A stretch of 64,000 bases of DNA from Pantoea sp. GD03673 (GTDB lineage: Bacteria > Pseudomonadota > Gammaproteobacteria > Enterobacterales > Enterobacteriaceae): positions 1 through 64,000 of the forward strand of contig NZ_JAOCKJ010000005.1 in NCBI RefSeq assembly GCF_029844725.1, read 5' to 3'. Below, piece by piece: positions 29,750 through 38,981 of the stretch (position 1 is its first letter; each line of letters starts with the position of its first letter). A program made the translations under genes and the position numbers. The notes below the pieces were generated by a model. That model did not search any database and was not told the origin of the DNA. It was given only the letters and a program-made list of their open reading frames with translations.

Positions 29750-29863
29750 TGCGCAGGGGACAGGGCCAGATCGGAAAGACGCAAAAGCTGTCATCCATGA
29801 CGGCTCGGCCCGCGCCGTCCCTGGCGCGGGACGCTTTCCTCCTCTGCCCCTGTCCCCTGCGCA
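29750..29863. repeat. Composite intergenic repeat, copy B, in a long inverted repeat
   Basis: The ubiA-plsB gap (245 bases) contains a perfect 16-bp inverted repeat (29750-29765 with 29848-29863, TGCGCAGGGGACAGGG and its complement) enclosing GGAAAG/CTTTCC pairing and copy B of the 68-bp two-hairpin unit on the minus strand (29775-29842). Stems are CCCGCGCC/GGCGCGGG with an AGGGAC loop and GTCA/TGAC with a TGGA loop. Copy A is at 10,943-11,010. As RNA or cruciform DNA the whole element could form one large branched structure. Confidence 0.75.
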
Positions 29864-29913
29864 TCAGGTTCTTCGTTGCTGTAAGAAGCCTGCCAGACAG
29901 CCCTGTGCGGCAT

Positions 29914-29943
29914 AAAAAAGGCGACCCTAAGGTCGCCTTTTTT
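29914..29943. terminator. Bidirectional terminator between ubiA and plsB
   Basis: A 7-bp stem GGCGACC/GGTCGCC with a CTAA loop is flanked by six A on the left and six T on the right, so it can end both plsB and ubiCA transcripts. Confidence 0.92.
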
Positions 29944-29957
29944 GCTTTACGCGAGTA

Positions 29958-32381
29958 TCAGTCGTGCGCCACCGCGGTTTCAATCGTCATACGAACATCG
30001 CTGGTCACCAGGTCAGCCAGGATGTGCCAGGTTGCCTGGGTCTGCGCAACATCCGCATCACCGCTGTCACTGATATAGCCCTCATCGCGCAGCGTCAGTA
30101 CCAGTGAGGTAAAGACCGCTTTGTCGAAGAACTCCGGGGCATTGATGCCGTGCAGCACCGACAGACGTTGTGCCAGCGTGCGGCTCTCTTTCTCCAGCGT
30201 GCCACGGTTAATCGTTGGCTTGGCGCTGAGGATGGAGAAGGTAATGGCATAACGCTGCAGCGTTTCACGCACACCGGCGGCCAGCAGTTGCAGCGTGCGA
30301 TAGCGCGCCGCGGTAAAGCGCAGTTCACCGGCTTCAAGCGTAATCAGACCCTGACGCGCCAGCTCCTGACTCAGTTCAGTCAGCAGTTGTGGCAGCTCAT
30401 CGGTCTGCCAGCGCAGGAACAGTTCGCTCTTCAGCATCGGGTAGATCAGGCTAACCTGGCGCAGCAGTTCCGCTTCGGTCAGTGTCTGATGCTGCTGAAC
30501 AATGGCGGCAATCAGCGACGGCATCACCAGCATGTGATGAATGTTGTTGCGATAGTAGGTCATCAGTACGGCCTGCTCACGCGGCAGAATGATGATGTCG
30601 CCAATACTGTCCTTTTCACTCTCGAACTTATTCATACCCATGGCGTGATCCAGCAGCGCTTCTGCGGAGAGCTCGGGTACGGTCGCATTTGGCGAGTAAG
30701 GGACATTGCGCAGTAGCTGGGTATAGCACGCCAGCTGTTCAATCAGCTGTTCACGGGTTAGTGAGCGCTGACGTGACGCAAGTAAAGCGGTGACACAAAG
30801 GTTCATGGCGTTAGCGGCACCCGCTTCATTGATACGCACCATCAGGCTGGCTGCGATATCATTGACGGTCGGTGTTAACCAGCTCGGACGCTGCGGCTCA
30901 ATGGGATCAATCGCGTCGCGCCATTCCGGCACACGCTTGTTGAGATAGTTGACCAGCGGCAGCGGTTCGCCAAAGTTAACGTAACCCTGACCGAGATTGC
31001 GCAGCTTGCGTAAGCCGCGCACCATCTGCATGAAGCCCTCTTTCTCTTTCGCCGCGCCGCGCAGCTCTTTGGCGTAAGTACCCACTTCCATCACGTGCTC
31101 ATAGCCGATGTAGATCGGCACCAGGGTGATTGGGCGATTACCGCCGCGCAGCATTGCCTGCAGCGTCATGGCTAAGGTGCCGGTTTTCGGGTCCAGCAGG
31201 CGACCGGTACGTGAACGGCCACCTTCGACAAAGTACTCAACCGAATAACCCCGGGTGAACAGCTCGCCGAGATATTCGCGGAATACCGTGGCGTAGAGCT
31301 TGTTGCCCTTAAAGGTACGACGAATAAAGAAAGCGCCCAGACGACGGAAAATCGGCCCGGCTGGCCAGAAGTTAAGGTTGATACCGGCAGCGATGTGCGG
31401 CGGCACCAGACCCTGATGATACAGCACGTAGGAGAGCAGCAGATAATCCATGTGGCTGCGATGACACGGCACATAAACAATCTCGTGGCCATCCTGCGCC
31501 AGCTGGCGCACTTTTTCGCCGCCATTGACGTTAATGCCCTGATAGAGACGGCTCCAGAGCCAGCCCATTACGCGGTCAGTGACGCGAATTGCTTCGTAGG
31601 AGAAGTTGGCGGCAATCTCTTCCATCATCTCGACAGCATTCTGCTGCGCTTTTTCATGGGAGATTTTTTTGCTGCGTGCTTCATCTTCGACTGCTTTTTC
31701 AATCGCTTTGGATTGCAGCAGACGATTAAACAGATCCTGACGCGCCGGTAAACGCGGGCCAATCGCCGCCAGCCGCTGACGGGCAAAATGGATGCGCGCC
31801 ACCCGCGCCAGTTTCTGCGCGATCGACTTATCCGTACCGTGTTCCGTCGCCATGCGGCGCAGCGACACGGTCGGCGAGAAGCGGACAAAACTGTCACGCC
31901 CGTGCCAGATCACCGCAAAGAACTTCTGCACCCCGTTCAGCACCCGCAGGTGTGGCGTGGCTTCGCCCTGGACTTCTCGCCCCGGTGCGCGGCCGAACAT
32001 CACGGTGACCGGCAGCATCTGAATATCCAGCGTGGGATTATTGCGATGCAGGTCGAGGTAGTCGTGAAAGATTTTCACGGATTCTACGCTGGGCACAAAG
32101 TAGGGGAATACGCGTGGGCCATCGTGGATAAATACGTGGCGCGGCAGCAGTGAACCATCAATCTCCAGCGGAGAAAGTGGATCAGGCAGATGATGCCGCA
32201 GACACTGCGCACGTAAAGTCAGTAAGTCGGCCTTCGAATCGTAAGGCAAAACATACATAATAGGTCGGGTCGGATCCAGACCATGTTCAGACACGGGATC
32301 GGCCGGAATGGCCTTACTTTTTACCAAAAACGACAGTGGTAAATTAAGCAATTTATAATAGAGTTTACGCCAACCTGACAT
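29958..32381 (-). CDS. plsB: Glycerol-3-phosphate 1-O-acyltransferase
   Basis: PlsB adds the first acyl chain to glycerol-3-phosphate at the inner membrane, starting phospholipid synthesis. From ATG 32381 the product is 807 residues, exactly the E. coli length, beginning [18 protein letters not shown]. Longer in-frame starts reach 32486 but overlap the dgkA promoter region. The acyltransferase block I motif HxxxxD is in CHRSHMDYL, followed by [25 protein letters not shown] and PIYIGYE. It is divergent from dgkA, also a lipid gene. Confidence 0.96.
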   Translation of the reverse strand: MSGWRKLYYKLLNLPLSFLVKSKAIPADPVSEHGLDPTRPIMYVLPYDSKADLLTLRAQCLRHHLPDPLSPLEIDGSLLPRHVFIHDGPRVFPYFVPSVESVKIFHDYLDLHRNNPTLDIQMLPVTVMFGRAPGREVQGEATPHLRVLNGVQKFFAVIWHGRDSFVRFSPTVSLRRMATEHGTDKSIAQKLARVARIHFARQRLAAIGPRLPARQDLFNRLLQSKAIEKAVEDEARSKKISHEKAQQNAVEMMEEIAANFSYEAIRVTDRVMGWLWSRLYQGINVNGGEKVRQLAQDGHEIVYVPCHRSHMDYLLLSYVLYHQGLVPPHIAAGINLNFWPAGPIFRRLGAFFIRRTFKGNKLYATVFREYLGELFTRGYSVEYFVEGGRSRTGRLLDPKTGTLAMTLQAMLRGGNRPITLVPIYIGYEHVMEVGTYAKELRGAAKEKEGFMQMVRGLRKLRNLGQGYVNFGEPLPLVNYLNKRVPEWRDAIDPIEPQRPSWLTPTVNDIAASLMVRINEAGAANAMNLCVTALLASRQRSLTREQLIEQLACYTQLLRNVPYSPNATVPELSAEALLDHAMGMNKFESEKDSIGDIIILPREQAVLMTYYRNNIHHMLVMPSLIAAIVQQHQTLTEAELLRQVSLIYPMLKSELFLRWQTDELPQLLTELSQELARQGLITLEAGELRFTAARYRTLQLLAAGVRETLQRYAITFSILSAKPTINRGTLEKESRTLAQRLSVLHGINAPEFFDKAVFTSLVLTLRDEGYISDSGDADVAQTQATWHILADLVTSDVRMTIETAVAHD

Positions 32382-32509
32382 AGACAACATGAAGCCTCTT
32401 GTTAGCAAAGCGCCGCAAGCATACCAGAAAGTGCAGCGAAGATCTGTGGTGGTGCCAATTGCACGCAGCCCAGACATTGACGTCAATCCGATGAAAGGGT
32501 TCCCACATC

Positions 32510-32878
32510 ATGGCAAATAATGCCACCGGACTTATCAGAATAGTTAAAGCCGCAGGTTACTCATGGCAGGGACTGCGCGCTGCCTGGCAACATGAAGCAG
32601 CATTTCGTCAGGAAGCCCTGGCTGCGCTGGCTGCCATTATTATCGCCTGCTGGCTGGATGTTGATATGATCTCACGCATTCTGATGATTGGCGCGGTCGT
32701 GCTGGTGGTCATTGTCGAAATCCTCAATAGCGCGATTGAAGCGGTGGTCGACCGCATCGGTCAGGAGCATCATCCGCTGGCGGGCCGGGCAAAAGATATG
32801 GGTTCGGCAGCGGTACTGATCAGCATCTTACTGGCACTGTTTGTCTGGATCGCGCTGCTCTGGACACATTTGCGATAA
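32510..32878 (+). CDS. dgkA: Diacylglycerol kinase
   Basis: DgkA phosphorylates diacylglycerol to phosphatidic acid, recycling lipid left by membrane-derived oligosaccharide synthesis. The 122-residue product has the E. coli length: an N-terminal amphipathic segment, three transmembrane helices and the catalytic signature EILNSAIEAVVDRIG. It is divergent from plsB and precedes lexA. Confidence 0.96.
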   Translation: MANNATGLIRIVKAAGYSWQGLRAAWQHEAAFRQEALAALAAIIIACWLDVDMISRILMIGAVVLVVIVEILNSAIEAVVDRIGQEHHPLAGRAKDMGSAAVLISILLALFVWIALLWTHLR

Positions 32879-32940
32879 GCGTTCCATAACGCGCCGGAAG
32901 CCGCGTTTTGCCTGACAATCGGTTTCCATTTCGCCAATAC

Positions 32941-32975
32941 CTGTATATACTCACAGCGACTGTATAAACAACCAG
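32941..32975 (+). promoter_or_regulatory. Two tandem LexA (SOS) boxes before lexA
   Basis: CTGTATATACTCACAG (32941-32956) and CTGTATAAACAACCAG (32960-32975) both fit CTG-N10-CAG with AT-rich cores. They lie directly before the lexA ribosome site (GGGGGCGGG), the same double-operator arrangement as E. coli lexA, and give negative autoregulation. Confidence 0.93.
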
Positions 32976-32983
32976 GGGGCGGG

Positions 32984-33598
32984 ATGAAAGCATTAACCAG
33001 CAGGCAGCAGCAGGTCTATGACCTGATTCGCGACCATATTTCTTCAACAGGCATGCCGCCTACGCGTGCAGAGATTGCAGCACAGCTGGGCTTCCGCTCG
33101 CCGAACGCGGCAGAAGAGCACCTGAAAGCGCTGGCGCGTAAAGGCGTTATTGAGATCGTTTCCGGTGCATCGCGCGGCATTCGTCTGTTAATGGAAGAAG
33201 AAGCCTCAGAAGGTATACCGCTGATTGGCCGGGTTGCTGCCGGTGAGCCAATCATGGCGCAGGAACATATCGAAACCCATTACAAGGTTGATCCGGGCCT
33301 GTTTAAGCCATCTGCTGACTTCCTGCTGCGCGTCAGCGGAATGTCGATGAAAGATATCGGGATTATGGATGGCGACCTGCTCGCGGTACATAAAACCCAG
33401 GATGTGCGCAACGGCCAGGTTGTCGTGGCCCGCATTGACGATGAAGTCACCGTTAAGCGCTGGAAAAAGCAGGGTGCTATTGTGCATCTGCTGCCAGAAA
33501 ACAGTGATTTTGACCCGATTGTTGTCGATACCCGCGCACAGTCGCTGACCATAGAAGGTCTGGCCGTTGGCGTGGTACGCAACGGCGAGTGGCTCTGA
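32984..33598 (+). CDS. lexA: SOS repressor LexA
   Basis: LexA represses DNA-damage genes and cleaves itself when RecA filaments form. The product has 204 residues (202 in E. coli). The N-terminal winged helix ([24 protein letters not shown]) is joined to an S24-type serine protease with the Ala-Gly cleavage site in RVAAGEPI, catalytic Ser in [11 protein letters not shown] and Lys in DDEVTVKRW. Two LexA boxes precede it and another lies between uvrA and ssb at 49,768. It is followed by dinF, as in E. coli. Confidence 0.97.
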   Translation: MKALTSRQQQVYDLIRDHISSTGMPPTRAEIAAQLGFRSPNAAEEHLKALARKGVIEIVSGASRGIRLLMEEEASEGIPLIGRVAAGEPIMAQEHIETHYKVDPGLFKPSADFLLRVSGMSMKDIGIMDGDLLAVHKTQDVRNGQVVVARIDDEVTVKRWKKQGAIVHLLPENSDFDPIVVDTRAQSLTIEGLAVGVVRNGEWL

Positions 33599-33698
33599 TT
33601 CAGCGGCCTTCGTGCATTCGCCTTTTCTGATGCTATTCTGTCTGCCCTAATTTTGTCGCTGCCTCGATTGTGTAGCGACACTCAGCACGGAACGGCGA

Positions 33699-35021
33699 AT
33701 GCGCGTTATTACGGCAACCGATAAAAATCTCTGGCGGCTTGCGCTGCCGATGATCCTTTCAAATATCACCGTTCCCTTGCTGGGGGTGGTCGATACGGCA
33801 GTTATTGGTCATCTCGACAGCCCTGTCTATCTTGGCGGGGTTGCGGTCGGGACTACCGTGACCAGCTTTCTCTTTATGCTGCTGCTTTTCCTTCGAATGA
33901 GTACCACGGGCCTCACAGCACAGGCGTTTGGCGCGGGCGATAAAACAGCGCTGGCACGTGCGCTGACCCAGCCGCTGATGATTGCATTGCTGGCGGGCGT
34001 ACTCTTCATCGCTTTGCGTTATCCGATCATTCAACTGGCGACCCATCTGATTGGCGGCAATCCCGCTGTAATGGAACAGGCGGCGCTGTTTATTCAGATT
34101 CGCTGGCTCAGTGCGCCTGCCACGCTGGCAAACCTGGTCATTCTGGGCTGGCTGCTGGGCGTGCAGTATGCGCGCGCACCGGTGATCCTGCTGGTGGTGG
34201 GTAATCTGGTCAACATCGTGCTCGACCTCTGGCTGGTGATGGGGCTGCACTGGGGTGTCGCGGGTGCGGCAATGGCTACGGCGCTGGCGGAGTACATTAC
34301 GCTGGGTGTTGGCAGCATCATGGTCTGGCGGGTTCTGAAACTGCACGGCATTACCCCGAGCCTGCTGAAACAGAGCTGGCGCGGTGACAGCGGACGGCTG
34401 CTGCGACTGAACCGGGATATCATGCTGCGCTCACTGATGCTGCAACTCTGTTTCGCCTCACTGACCGTGCTGGGCGCACGGCTGGGACCGGACGTGGTAG
34501 CGGTCAACGCGGTCTTGCTGATGTTCATTACTTTCACCGCCTATGCGCTGGATGGCTTTGCCTACGCGGTAGAAGCTTTTGCTGGCGAGGCGCATGGCGC
34601 AAAAGATGGCAGCAAACTGCTGCGCGTCTGGCACTCCGCCTGCCGCCAGGCTGTAGTCGTGGCGCTATTCTTCTCGCTGATCTATGCCATTTCAGGCCCG
34701 CAAATCATTACCCTGCTGACCTCTCTTCAGTCACTTCAGCAGATGGCGGACCGCTATCTGATCTGGCAGATAATCATGCCGCTTATCGGCGTCTGGTGCT
34801 ATTTGCTGGATGGAATGTTCATTGGGGCGACGCGCGGACGTGAAATGCGTAACGGCATGGTCGTGGCAGCAGCAGGCTACTTTCTGACGTTGCTCAGCGT
34901 ACCGCTGCTGGGCAATCACGGACTGTGGCTCGCGGTAACGGTTTTCCTGGCGCTGCGTGGGCTGTCACTGTGGCTCATCTGGCGTAAACACTGGCGTCAG
35001 AACAGCTGGTTTGACGCCTGA
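33699..35021 (+). CDS. dinF: MATE family efflux protein DinF
   Basis: DinF is a twelve-helix multidrug/oxidant efflux protein of the MATE family, damage-inducible in E. coli through the upstream lexA promoter. The 440-residue product matches E. coli DinF from DKNLWRLALPM onward, with PVYLGGVAVGTTVTSFLF, GWLLGVQYARAPVILL and WCYLLDGMFIGATRGREMRN. The 100-base gap from lexA holds a loose hairpin (GTCGCT/AGCGAC) but no clear terminator, consistent with read-through. Confidence 0.94.
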   Translation: MRVITATDKNLWRLALPMILSNITVPLLGVVDTAVIGHLDSPVYLGGVAVGTTVTSFLFMLLLFLRMSTTGLTAQAFGAGDKTALARALTQPLMIALLAGVLFIALRYPIIQLATHLIGGNPAVMEQAALFIQIRWLSAPATLANLVILGWLLGVQYARAPVILLVVGNLVNIVLDLWLVMGLHWGVAGAAMATALAEYITLGVGSIMVWRVLKLHGITPSLLKQSWRGDSGRLLRLNRDIMLRSLMLQLCFASLTVLGARLGPDVVAVNAVLLMFITFTAYALDGFAYAVEAFAGEAHGAKDGSKLLRVWHSACRQAVVVALFFSLIYAISGPQIITLLTSLQSLQQMADRYLIWQIIMPLIGVWCYLLDGMFIGATRGREMRNGMVVAAAGYFLTLLSVPLLGNHGLWLAVTVFLALRGLSLWLIWRKHWRQNSWFDA

Positions 35022-35187
35022 TGCCGCCAGGCGCAGGCAGCCTCTGTACAGATTATTCTGTATTATTCCAGGGTTATAAAAATAGCTACTACAATTAACT
35101 TTATAAAGCGCAGTTAACCAGCGCGTTATATCGTTATTTTGTTATATAGCAAGATAATCATTAAACCCTGAGGATTGGAGGTCTGCC

Positions 35188-35400
35188 ATGAATAAAGATG
35201 AAGCGAGCGGCAACTGGAAGCAGTTCAAAGGCAAAATGAAAGAGAAATGGGGCAAGCTGACCGACGATGACATGCAGGTTATCGAAGGCAAACGCGATCA
35301 GCTGGTCGGTAAAATCCAGGAGCGCTATGGCTACGCGAAAGATGAAGCAGAGCGCGAAGTCACGGACTGGGAAGGTCAGAATAAAGATCACCGCTGGTAA
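35188..35400 (+). CDS. yjbJ: CsbD family stress protein YjbJ
   Basis: YjbJ is a 70-residue soluble, highly charged helical protein abundant in stationary-phase E. coli; its molecular role is unknown. The sequence NWKQFKGKMKEKWGKLTDDD and the GKIQERYGYAKDEAEREV segment are diagnostic of CsbD. A strong ribosome site (TTGGAGG) suits high expression. A hairpin follows at 35419-35449. Confidence 0.94.
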   Translation: MNKDEASGNWKQFKGKMKEKWGKLTDDDMQVIEGKRDQLVGKIQERYGYAKDEAEREVTDWEGQNKDHRW

Positions 35401-35418
35401 TACAGCGGTAATCCGCTT

Positions 35419-35449
35419 ACCCGTTCCGGTGCGCCCGCACCGGACGGGT
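35419..35449. terminator. Hairpin between yjbJ and zur
   Basis: ACCCGT and CCGGTGC pair with GCACCGG and ACGGGT around a four-base loop, with one bulged T. The stem of 13 pairs separates two convergent genes. There is no T-run on either side. Confidence 0.6.
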
Positions 35450-35481
35450 ATCAAGACAGGCTCGCAACAAAGTTGTGCAGA

Positions 35482-36003
35482 TTACCCGCGTTTTCCCCGC
35501 TTTTTACCCTCATCCTGATGATCATGTTCGCAACTCTCATGATGCGTACAGGCTTCAACCGCAGCACAATTTTCACATAACCCATGTGCTTCAATGACGC
35601 TATGGCGCAACGCAAACTGCGCTTCACCCGCCAGCGTCGCGATAATCTTCTCCACGCCCTGCGCCTGTTTCTCGGTAACCGCTGCACAGCGGTCGCAGAC
35701 CAGCATCACTGACGTATGGGCCGGTGCCTCAAAATGGTGACACATAACGTAGCTGTTGTTGGATTCCACCCGATGAATGAAACCCTGCTCCAGCAGGAAA
35801 TCGAGCGCCCGATAAACGGTGGGGGGCTTGGCCTGCGGTTCGCTGACGCGGAGTTGATCCAGCAGATCATAAGCGCTGATCGAGCCAGGCTGTTCGGCCA
35901 TCAGGCGCAACACTTCAGCACGCTGCGAAGTCAGACGTACACCGCGCTGCAGGCACAGTTTTTCAGCCTGGATCAAAATTTGCTGCGACGTCATGTTTGT
36001 CAT
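35482..36003 (-). CDS. zur: Zinc uptake regulator Zur
   Basis: Zur is a Fur-family repressor of zinc uptake genes that binds DNA when loaded with zinc. From ATG 36003, which follows GGAGAA, the product has 173 residues (171 in E. coli). The DNA-binding domain contains VRLTSQRAEVLRLM and KPPTVYRALDFLLEQGF; the dimer/zinc domain has CHHFEAPAHTS, CDRCAAV and CENCAAVEAC, then a His-rich tail HHESCEHDHQDE. An upstream ATG at 36045 would add 14 residues across a Zur-like dyad. It is convergent with yjbJ. Confidence 0.95.
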   Translation of the reverse strand: MTNMTSQQILIQAEKLCLQRGVRLTSQRAEVLRLMAEQPGSISAYDLLDQLRVSEPQAKPPTVYRALDFLLEQGFIHRVESNNSYVMCHHFEAPAHTSVMLVCDRCAAVTEKQAQGVEKIIATLAGEAQFALRHSVIEAHGLCENCAAVEACTHHESCEHDHQDEGKKRGKRG

Positions 36004-36023
36004 GAAAATTCTCCGCTGGATAA

Positions 36024-36042
36024 GTGATGTTATTTTATCACA
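36024..36042 (-). promoter_or_regulatory. Candidate Zur box upstream of zur
   Basis: GTGAT-N8-ATCAC is a perfect dyad, and the overlapping core TGTTATTTTATCACA fits TGTTATANTATAACA at 12 of 14 defined positions. It lies 21-39 bases before the zur start, which suggests autorepression. E. coli zur is not usually described as autoregulated. Confidence 0.45.
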
Positions 36043-36045
36043 CAT

Positions 36046-36453
36046 AGTTTCGCGACGCTGTGGTTCGTTTTTGCCTGGTAAAACAGCATTATTTGCCTGA
36101 AAAAACAGCGATTTCAGCGTTTCAGCCTCTCTCTATCTCAAATCTGGCGAGAAATCAGATCCATTCTCAATCGACCTGAAGCGGAATTTGTTGGCATTTT
36201 GCTTTGCATCTCACTGAGTTAAGAAGTAATGTTCAGAAAGACTTAAGAAAAGTCTGGCATTATTTGAAATGTCCTGACGCAGTTTGAACAATTACAACGG
36301 GTTTTTGATTGGAAAACGTCCAATCCTTTGAATTAAGACACTGTTTCCTTTGAATTCACAGCAATAACGCGTTAGCCAGCGTTCACAATAGGGCTAACAA
36401 ACTATTCAGTCGTTGAATGTTTCAATGACAATTTCTCAGGTGATGGCAGGCAA
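36046..36453. other. Long AT-rich promoter region before the TraF-like gene
   Basis: This 408-base gap has no gene but several small repeats: TTTGCCTG..AAAACAGC twice (near 36071-36110); a hairpin ATTGGA/TCCAAT (36308-36325); and TCCTTTGAATT twice (36324-36361). The AT-rich character and repeats suggest binding of nucleoid proteins or a complex promoter for the outer-membrane gene at 36454. No specific operator is recognised. Confidence 0.4.
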
Positions 36454-37704
36454 ATGGTGAAAAAATCCGCTCAACGTTCAGCGCTGATCTACCCCGCTGT
36501 AGCGACCGCGCTTTTCCTTTCTTCTTCCGCCATGGCGGCAGGGACCTGGTACGATGCACGTAATGACGCCATGGGTGGCACCGGCGTAGCATCTTCTCTT
36601 TATGGCTCTGCAGTGCTGGCAAACCCGGCATTGATGACCCGTGCTCAACCTGACGATAACGTCAGCATTATTTTTCCTTCGGCAGGTATTCAGGTGACCG
36701 ATAAAGATCATCTGGTTAATAAAGTCGATGATATTACGGACACCGTGGATCGCTATCGGGATGTGATTGGCAACCTGACGTTTGCAGATTATCTGCGTGG
36801 TTACCCGGAAGTCCGTGCCGCTTCAGGCGATGTGGCTAACCAGCTCAGTGATTTACGCGGTAACAAAGCGGACGGCAGTGCGGGCGCGGCTGTAGCCGTT
36901 ACCATTCCCAATGAAACCCTGCCTTTTGCTTTCATCGCCAAAGCCTACGGTACGGCGCACGTTCGCGCCAACGTGGTACAGGGTGATATCGACTACCTGC
37001 GCGGTGTCGCTAACGGAACGGTGCTGCCTCGTCCTGGCGATCAAAATAACCTTCGCTCCAGCGCGAATGGCTTAGCCGCGCTGGTCACTGACTACGGTGT
37101 GGCGGTGGCCCATGAGTTCACCATCGCCGGTCAGCCGGTATCGGTGGGCGTGACGCCAAAAGTGCAGAAAACCTGGCTCTATAACTACACCGCCAGCATC
37201 TATAACTACGACAAGAACGACATCAACAACAGCCAGTATCGCAGTACGAATACCGGCTTTAACGTTGATGCCGGTCTGGCAACCACCTTTGCTGAGAACT
37301 GGACGCTGGGTGTAACCGGACAGAACCTGGTTTCACGCGATCTGCAGACCAGAGAGGTCAACGGGTTCCGTGATACCTATCAGATTCGCCCGCTGGTCAC
37401 CACCGGTCTGGCCTGGGATAACGGTCCGTTTACCGTCACCGGCGATGTGGATCTGACCGAAACCAAACGCTTCAAAACCCAGGATAACAGCCAGTATGCG
37501 GCCGTTGGCGCGGAATACCGCGTGCTTGACTGGCTGCAGCTGCGTGCAGGTTATCGTGCGGACATGCGTTCCAATGACGAAAATGTCGCCACGGCGGGTT
37601 TTGGTCTCTCACCGTTTAACAAAGCCGTACATCTTGATCTGGCTGGCTCAGTGGGTGCTAACAACACCTGGGGCGCGATGATGCAGCTGGGCTTTAATTT
37701 CTGA
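36454..37704 (+). CDS. TraF_2-type (FadL-like) outer-membrane protein
   Basis: The 416-residue protein begins with a long signal peptide (about 1-32, ending SSSAMAAGTWYDA) and continues as alternating polar/hydrophobic strands with the N-terminal NDAMGGTGVASS and internal VSVGVTPKVQKT and GVTGQNLVSRDL. These are marks of the plasmid transfer TraF/FadL-like beta-barrel group annotated as conjugal transfer protein TraF. No other transfer gene is nearby and the flanks are housekeeping genes, so a role in conjugation is unlikely. It may be a transport channel or surface protein; function unknown. It occupies the place of yjbLM in E. coli. Confidence 0.75.
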   Translation: MVKKSAQRSALIYPAVATALFLSSSAMAAGTWYDARNDAMGGTGVASSLYGSAVLANPALMTRAQPDDNVSIIFPSAGIQVTDKDHLVNKVDDITDTVDRYRDVIGNLTFADYLRGYPEVRAASGDVANQLSDLRGNKADGSAGAAVAVTIPNETLPFAFIAKAYGTAHVRANVVQGDIDYLRGVANGTVLPRPGDQNNLRSSANGLAALVTDYGVAVAHEFTIAGQPVSVGVTPKVQKTWLYNYTASIYNYDKNDINNSQYRSTNTGFNVDAGLATTFAENWTLGVTGQNLVSRDLQTREVNGFRDTYQIRPLVTTGLAWDNGPFTVTGDVDLTETKRFKTQDNSQYAAVGAEYRVLDWLQLRAGYRADMRSNDENVATAGFGLSPFNKAVHLDLAGSVGANNTWGAMMQLGFNF

Positions 37705-37727
37705 CCACCTGATCAGGGCTGTTCAGA

Positions 37728-37757
37728 GGCGGGCGATGCACTATCGCCCGCCCTTGT
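37728..37757 (+). terminator. Terminator-like hairpin after the TraF-like gene
   Basis: A 10-bp stem, GGCGGGCGAT with ATCGCCCGCC (loop of five), is followed by CTTGTGTT. It lies 24 bases after the stop. Confidence 0.65.
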
Positions 37758-37810
37758 GTTATCCTTGCACAGAATGCCATCACCCTTAATTACCGGATTG
37801 TCTGCGCTTC

Positions 37811-38803
37811 ATGCCTAATTTTTCTTCGCAACGCTTCTCTATCGCCCCCATGCTGGACTGGACCGATCGTCACTGCCGTTATTTTCATCGTCAGCTGACC
37901 GGTGACACGCTGCTCTACACTGAAATGGTGACTACGGGCGCGATCATTCATGGCAAAGGGGACTACCTGGCTTACAGTGAAACGGAGCATCCGGTCGCGT
38001 TGCAGCTTGGCGGCAGCGATCCGGCGGCACTGGCGCAGTGCGCGATGCTGGCAGAGCAGCGCGGCTACGATGAAATAAACCTGAATGTCGGCTGTCCTTC
38101 GGATCGGGTGCAGAATGGCCGTTTCGGTGCCTGCCTGATGGCCGAGGCGAATCTGGTCGCGGATGCCGTTAAAGCGATGCGCGACGTGGTGTCGATTCCG
38201 GTCACGGTGAAAACCCGTATTGGCATTGACGAGCTGGACAGCTATGCATTCCTGACCGACTTTATCGGCACGGTGGCAGGGCGCGGTGAGTGCGAGACAT
38301 TCATTATTCATGCACGCAAAGCCTGGCTCTCGGGCCTCAGCCCCAAAGAGAACCGCGAAATCCCCCCACTGGATTATCCCCGCGTCTATCAGCTGAAGCG
38401 CGATTTCCCGCATCTGACGATTGCGCTGAATGGTGGCGTGAAGTCGCTGGAAGAGGCACAGACCCATCTGCAGCACCTTGATGGCGTGATGATGGGACGC
38501 GAAGCCTATCAAAACCCCGGCATCCTGGCGCAGGTTGATCAGACGCTGTTTGGCCGACAGCATCCGGCGGCTAATCCGGTTGAGGTGGTGCGTGCCATGT
38601 ATCCCTATATTGAAGCGGAACTGGCAAAGGGCACGTATCTGGGGCACGTTACGCGCCACATGTTAGGACTGTTCCAGGGCATTCCGGGCGCTCGCCAGTG
38701 GCGACGTCACCTGAGTGAAAACGCCCACAAACCCGGTGCTGATGTCCGTGTGCTGGAAGCCGCGCTGGCGCTGGTAGCCGATAAGATCCCGCAGGAAGTC
38801 TGA
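37811..38803 (+). CDS. dusA: tRNA-dihydrouridine(20/20a) synthase
   Basis: DusA reduces uridines 20/20a in the D-loop of tRNAs using FMN and NADPH. The 330-residue product has the TIM-barrel FMN domain ([13 protein letters not shown]), catalytic Cys95 in [12 protein letters not shown], the phosphate-binding [16 protein letters not shown] block and the C-terminal helical tRNA-binding domain ([21 protein letters not shown]). It agrees with E. coli DusA throughout. Confidence 0.95.
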   Translation: MPNFSSQRFSIAPMLDWTDRHCRYFHRQLTGDTLLYTEMVTTGAIIHGKGDYLAYSETEHPVALQLGGSDPAALAQCAMLAEQRGYDEINLNVGCPSDRVQNGRFGACLMAEANLVADAVKAMRDVVSIPVTVKTRIGIDELDSYAFLTDFIGTVAGRGECETFIIHARKAWLSGLSPKENREIPPLDYPRVYQLKRDFPHLTIALNGGVKSLEEAQTHLQHLDGVMMGREAYQNPGILAQVDQTLFGRQHPAANPVEVVRAMYPYIEAELAKGTYLGHVTRHMLGLFQGIPGARQWRRHLSENAHKPGADVRVLEAALALVADKIPQEV

Positions 38804-38822
38804 TCCCAGACCTGAACGACAG

Positions 38823-38850
38823 AAACCAGCTTTCAGAGCTGGTTTTTTTT
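38823..38850 (+). terminator. Intrinsic terminator of dusA
   Basis: An 8-9 bp stem AACCAGCT/AGCTGGTT with loop TTCAG is followed by a run of T, 20 bases after the dusA stop. Confidence 0.92.
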
Positions 38851-38928
38851 ACGCCACAATGTGGTTTTTCTCACCAGGTTGCTGCGGCTTTTTTGAACTT
38901 TACTTCATTAAAATCAATGTGTTAACGG

Positions 38929-38946
38929 TTGGCACGCTTTTTGTAA
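38929..38946 (+). promoter_or_regulatory. Sigma-54 promoter of pspG
   Basis: TTGGCACGCTTTTTGTA has the -24 GG (38931-38932) and -12 G (38943) with the correct 10-base separation for RNA polymerase-sigma54. In E. coli pspG is driven by sigma-54 and the enhancer-binding protein PspF. The promoter lies inside a longer open frame, which confirms that the GTG 38982 start is the right one. Confidence 0.82.
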
Positions 38947-38981
38947 TAGCTCTCACAGTGAGATTAAAAAGGAGTGCCGAG

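Noticed and set aside
32382..32486. 35-residue N-terminal extension of PlsB from TTG 32486
   Set aside because: The extension has no family match and runs into the dgkA promoter region; ATG 32381 gives exactly the 807-residue E. coli length.
36454..37704. Role in conjugation implied by the TraF name
   Set aside because: No pilus, coupling protein, relaxase or origin of transfer nearby; the protein looks like a FadL-type barrel.
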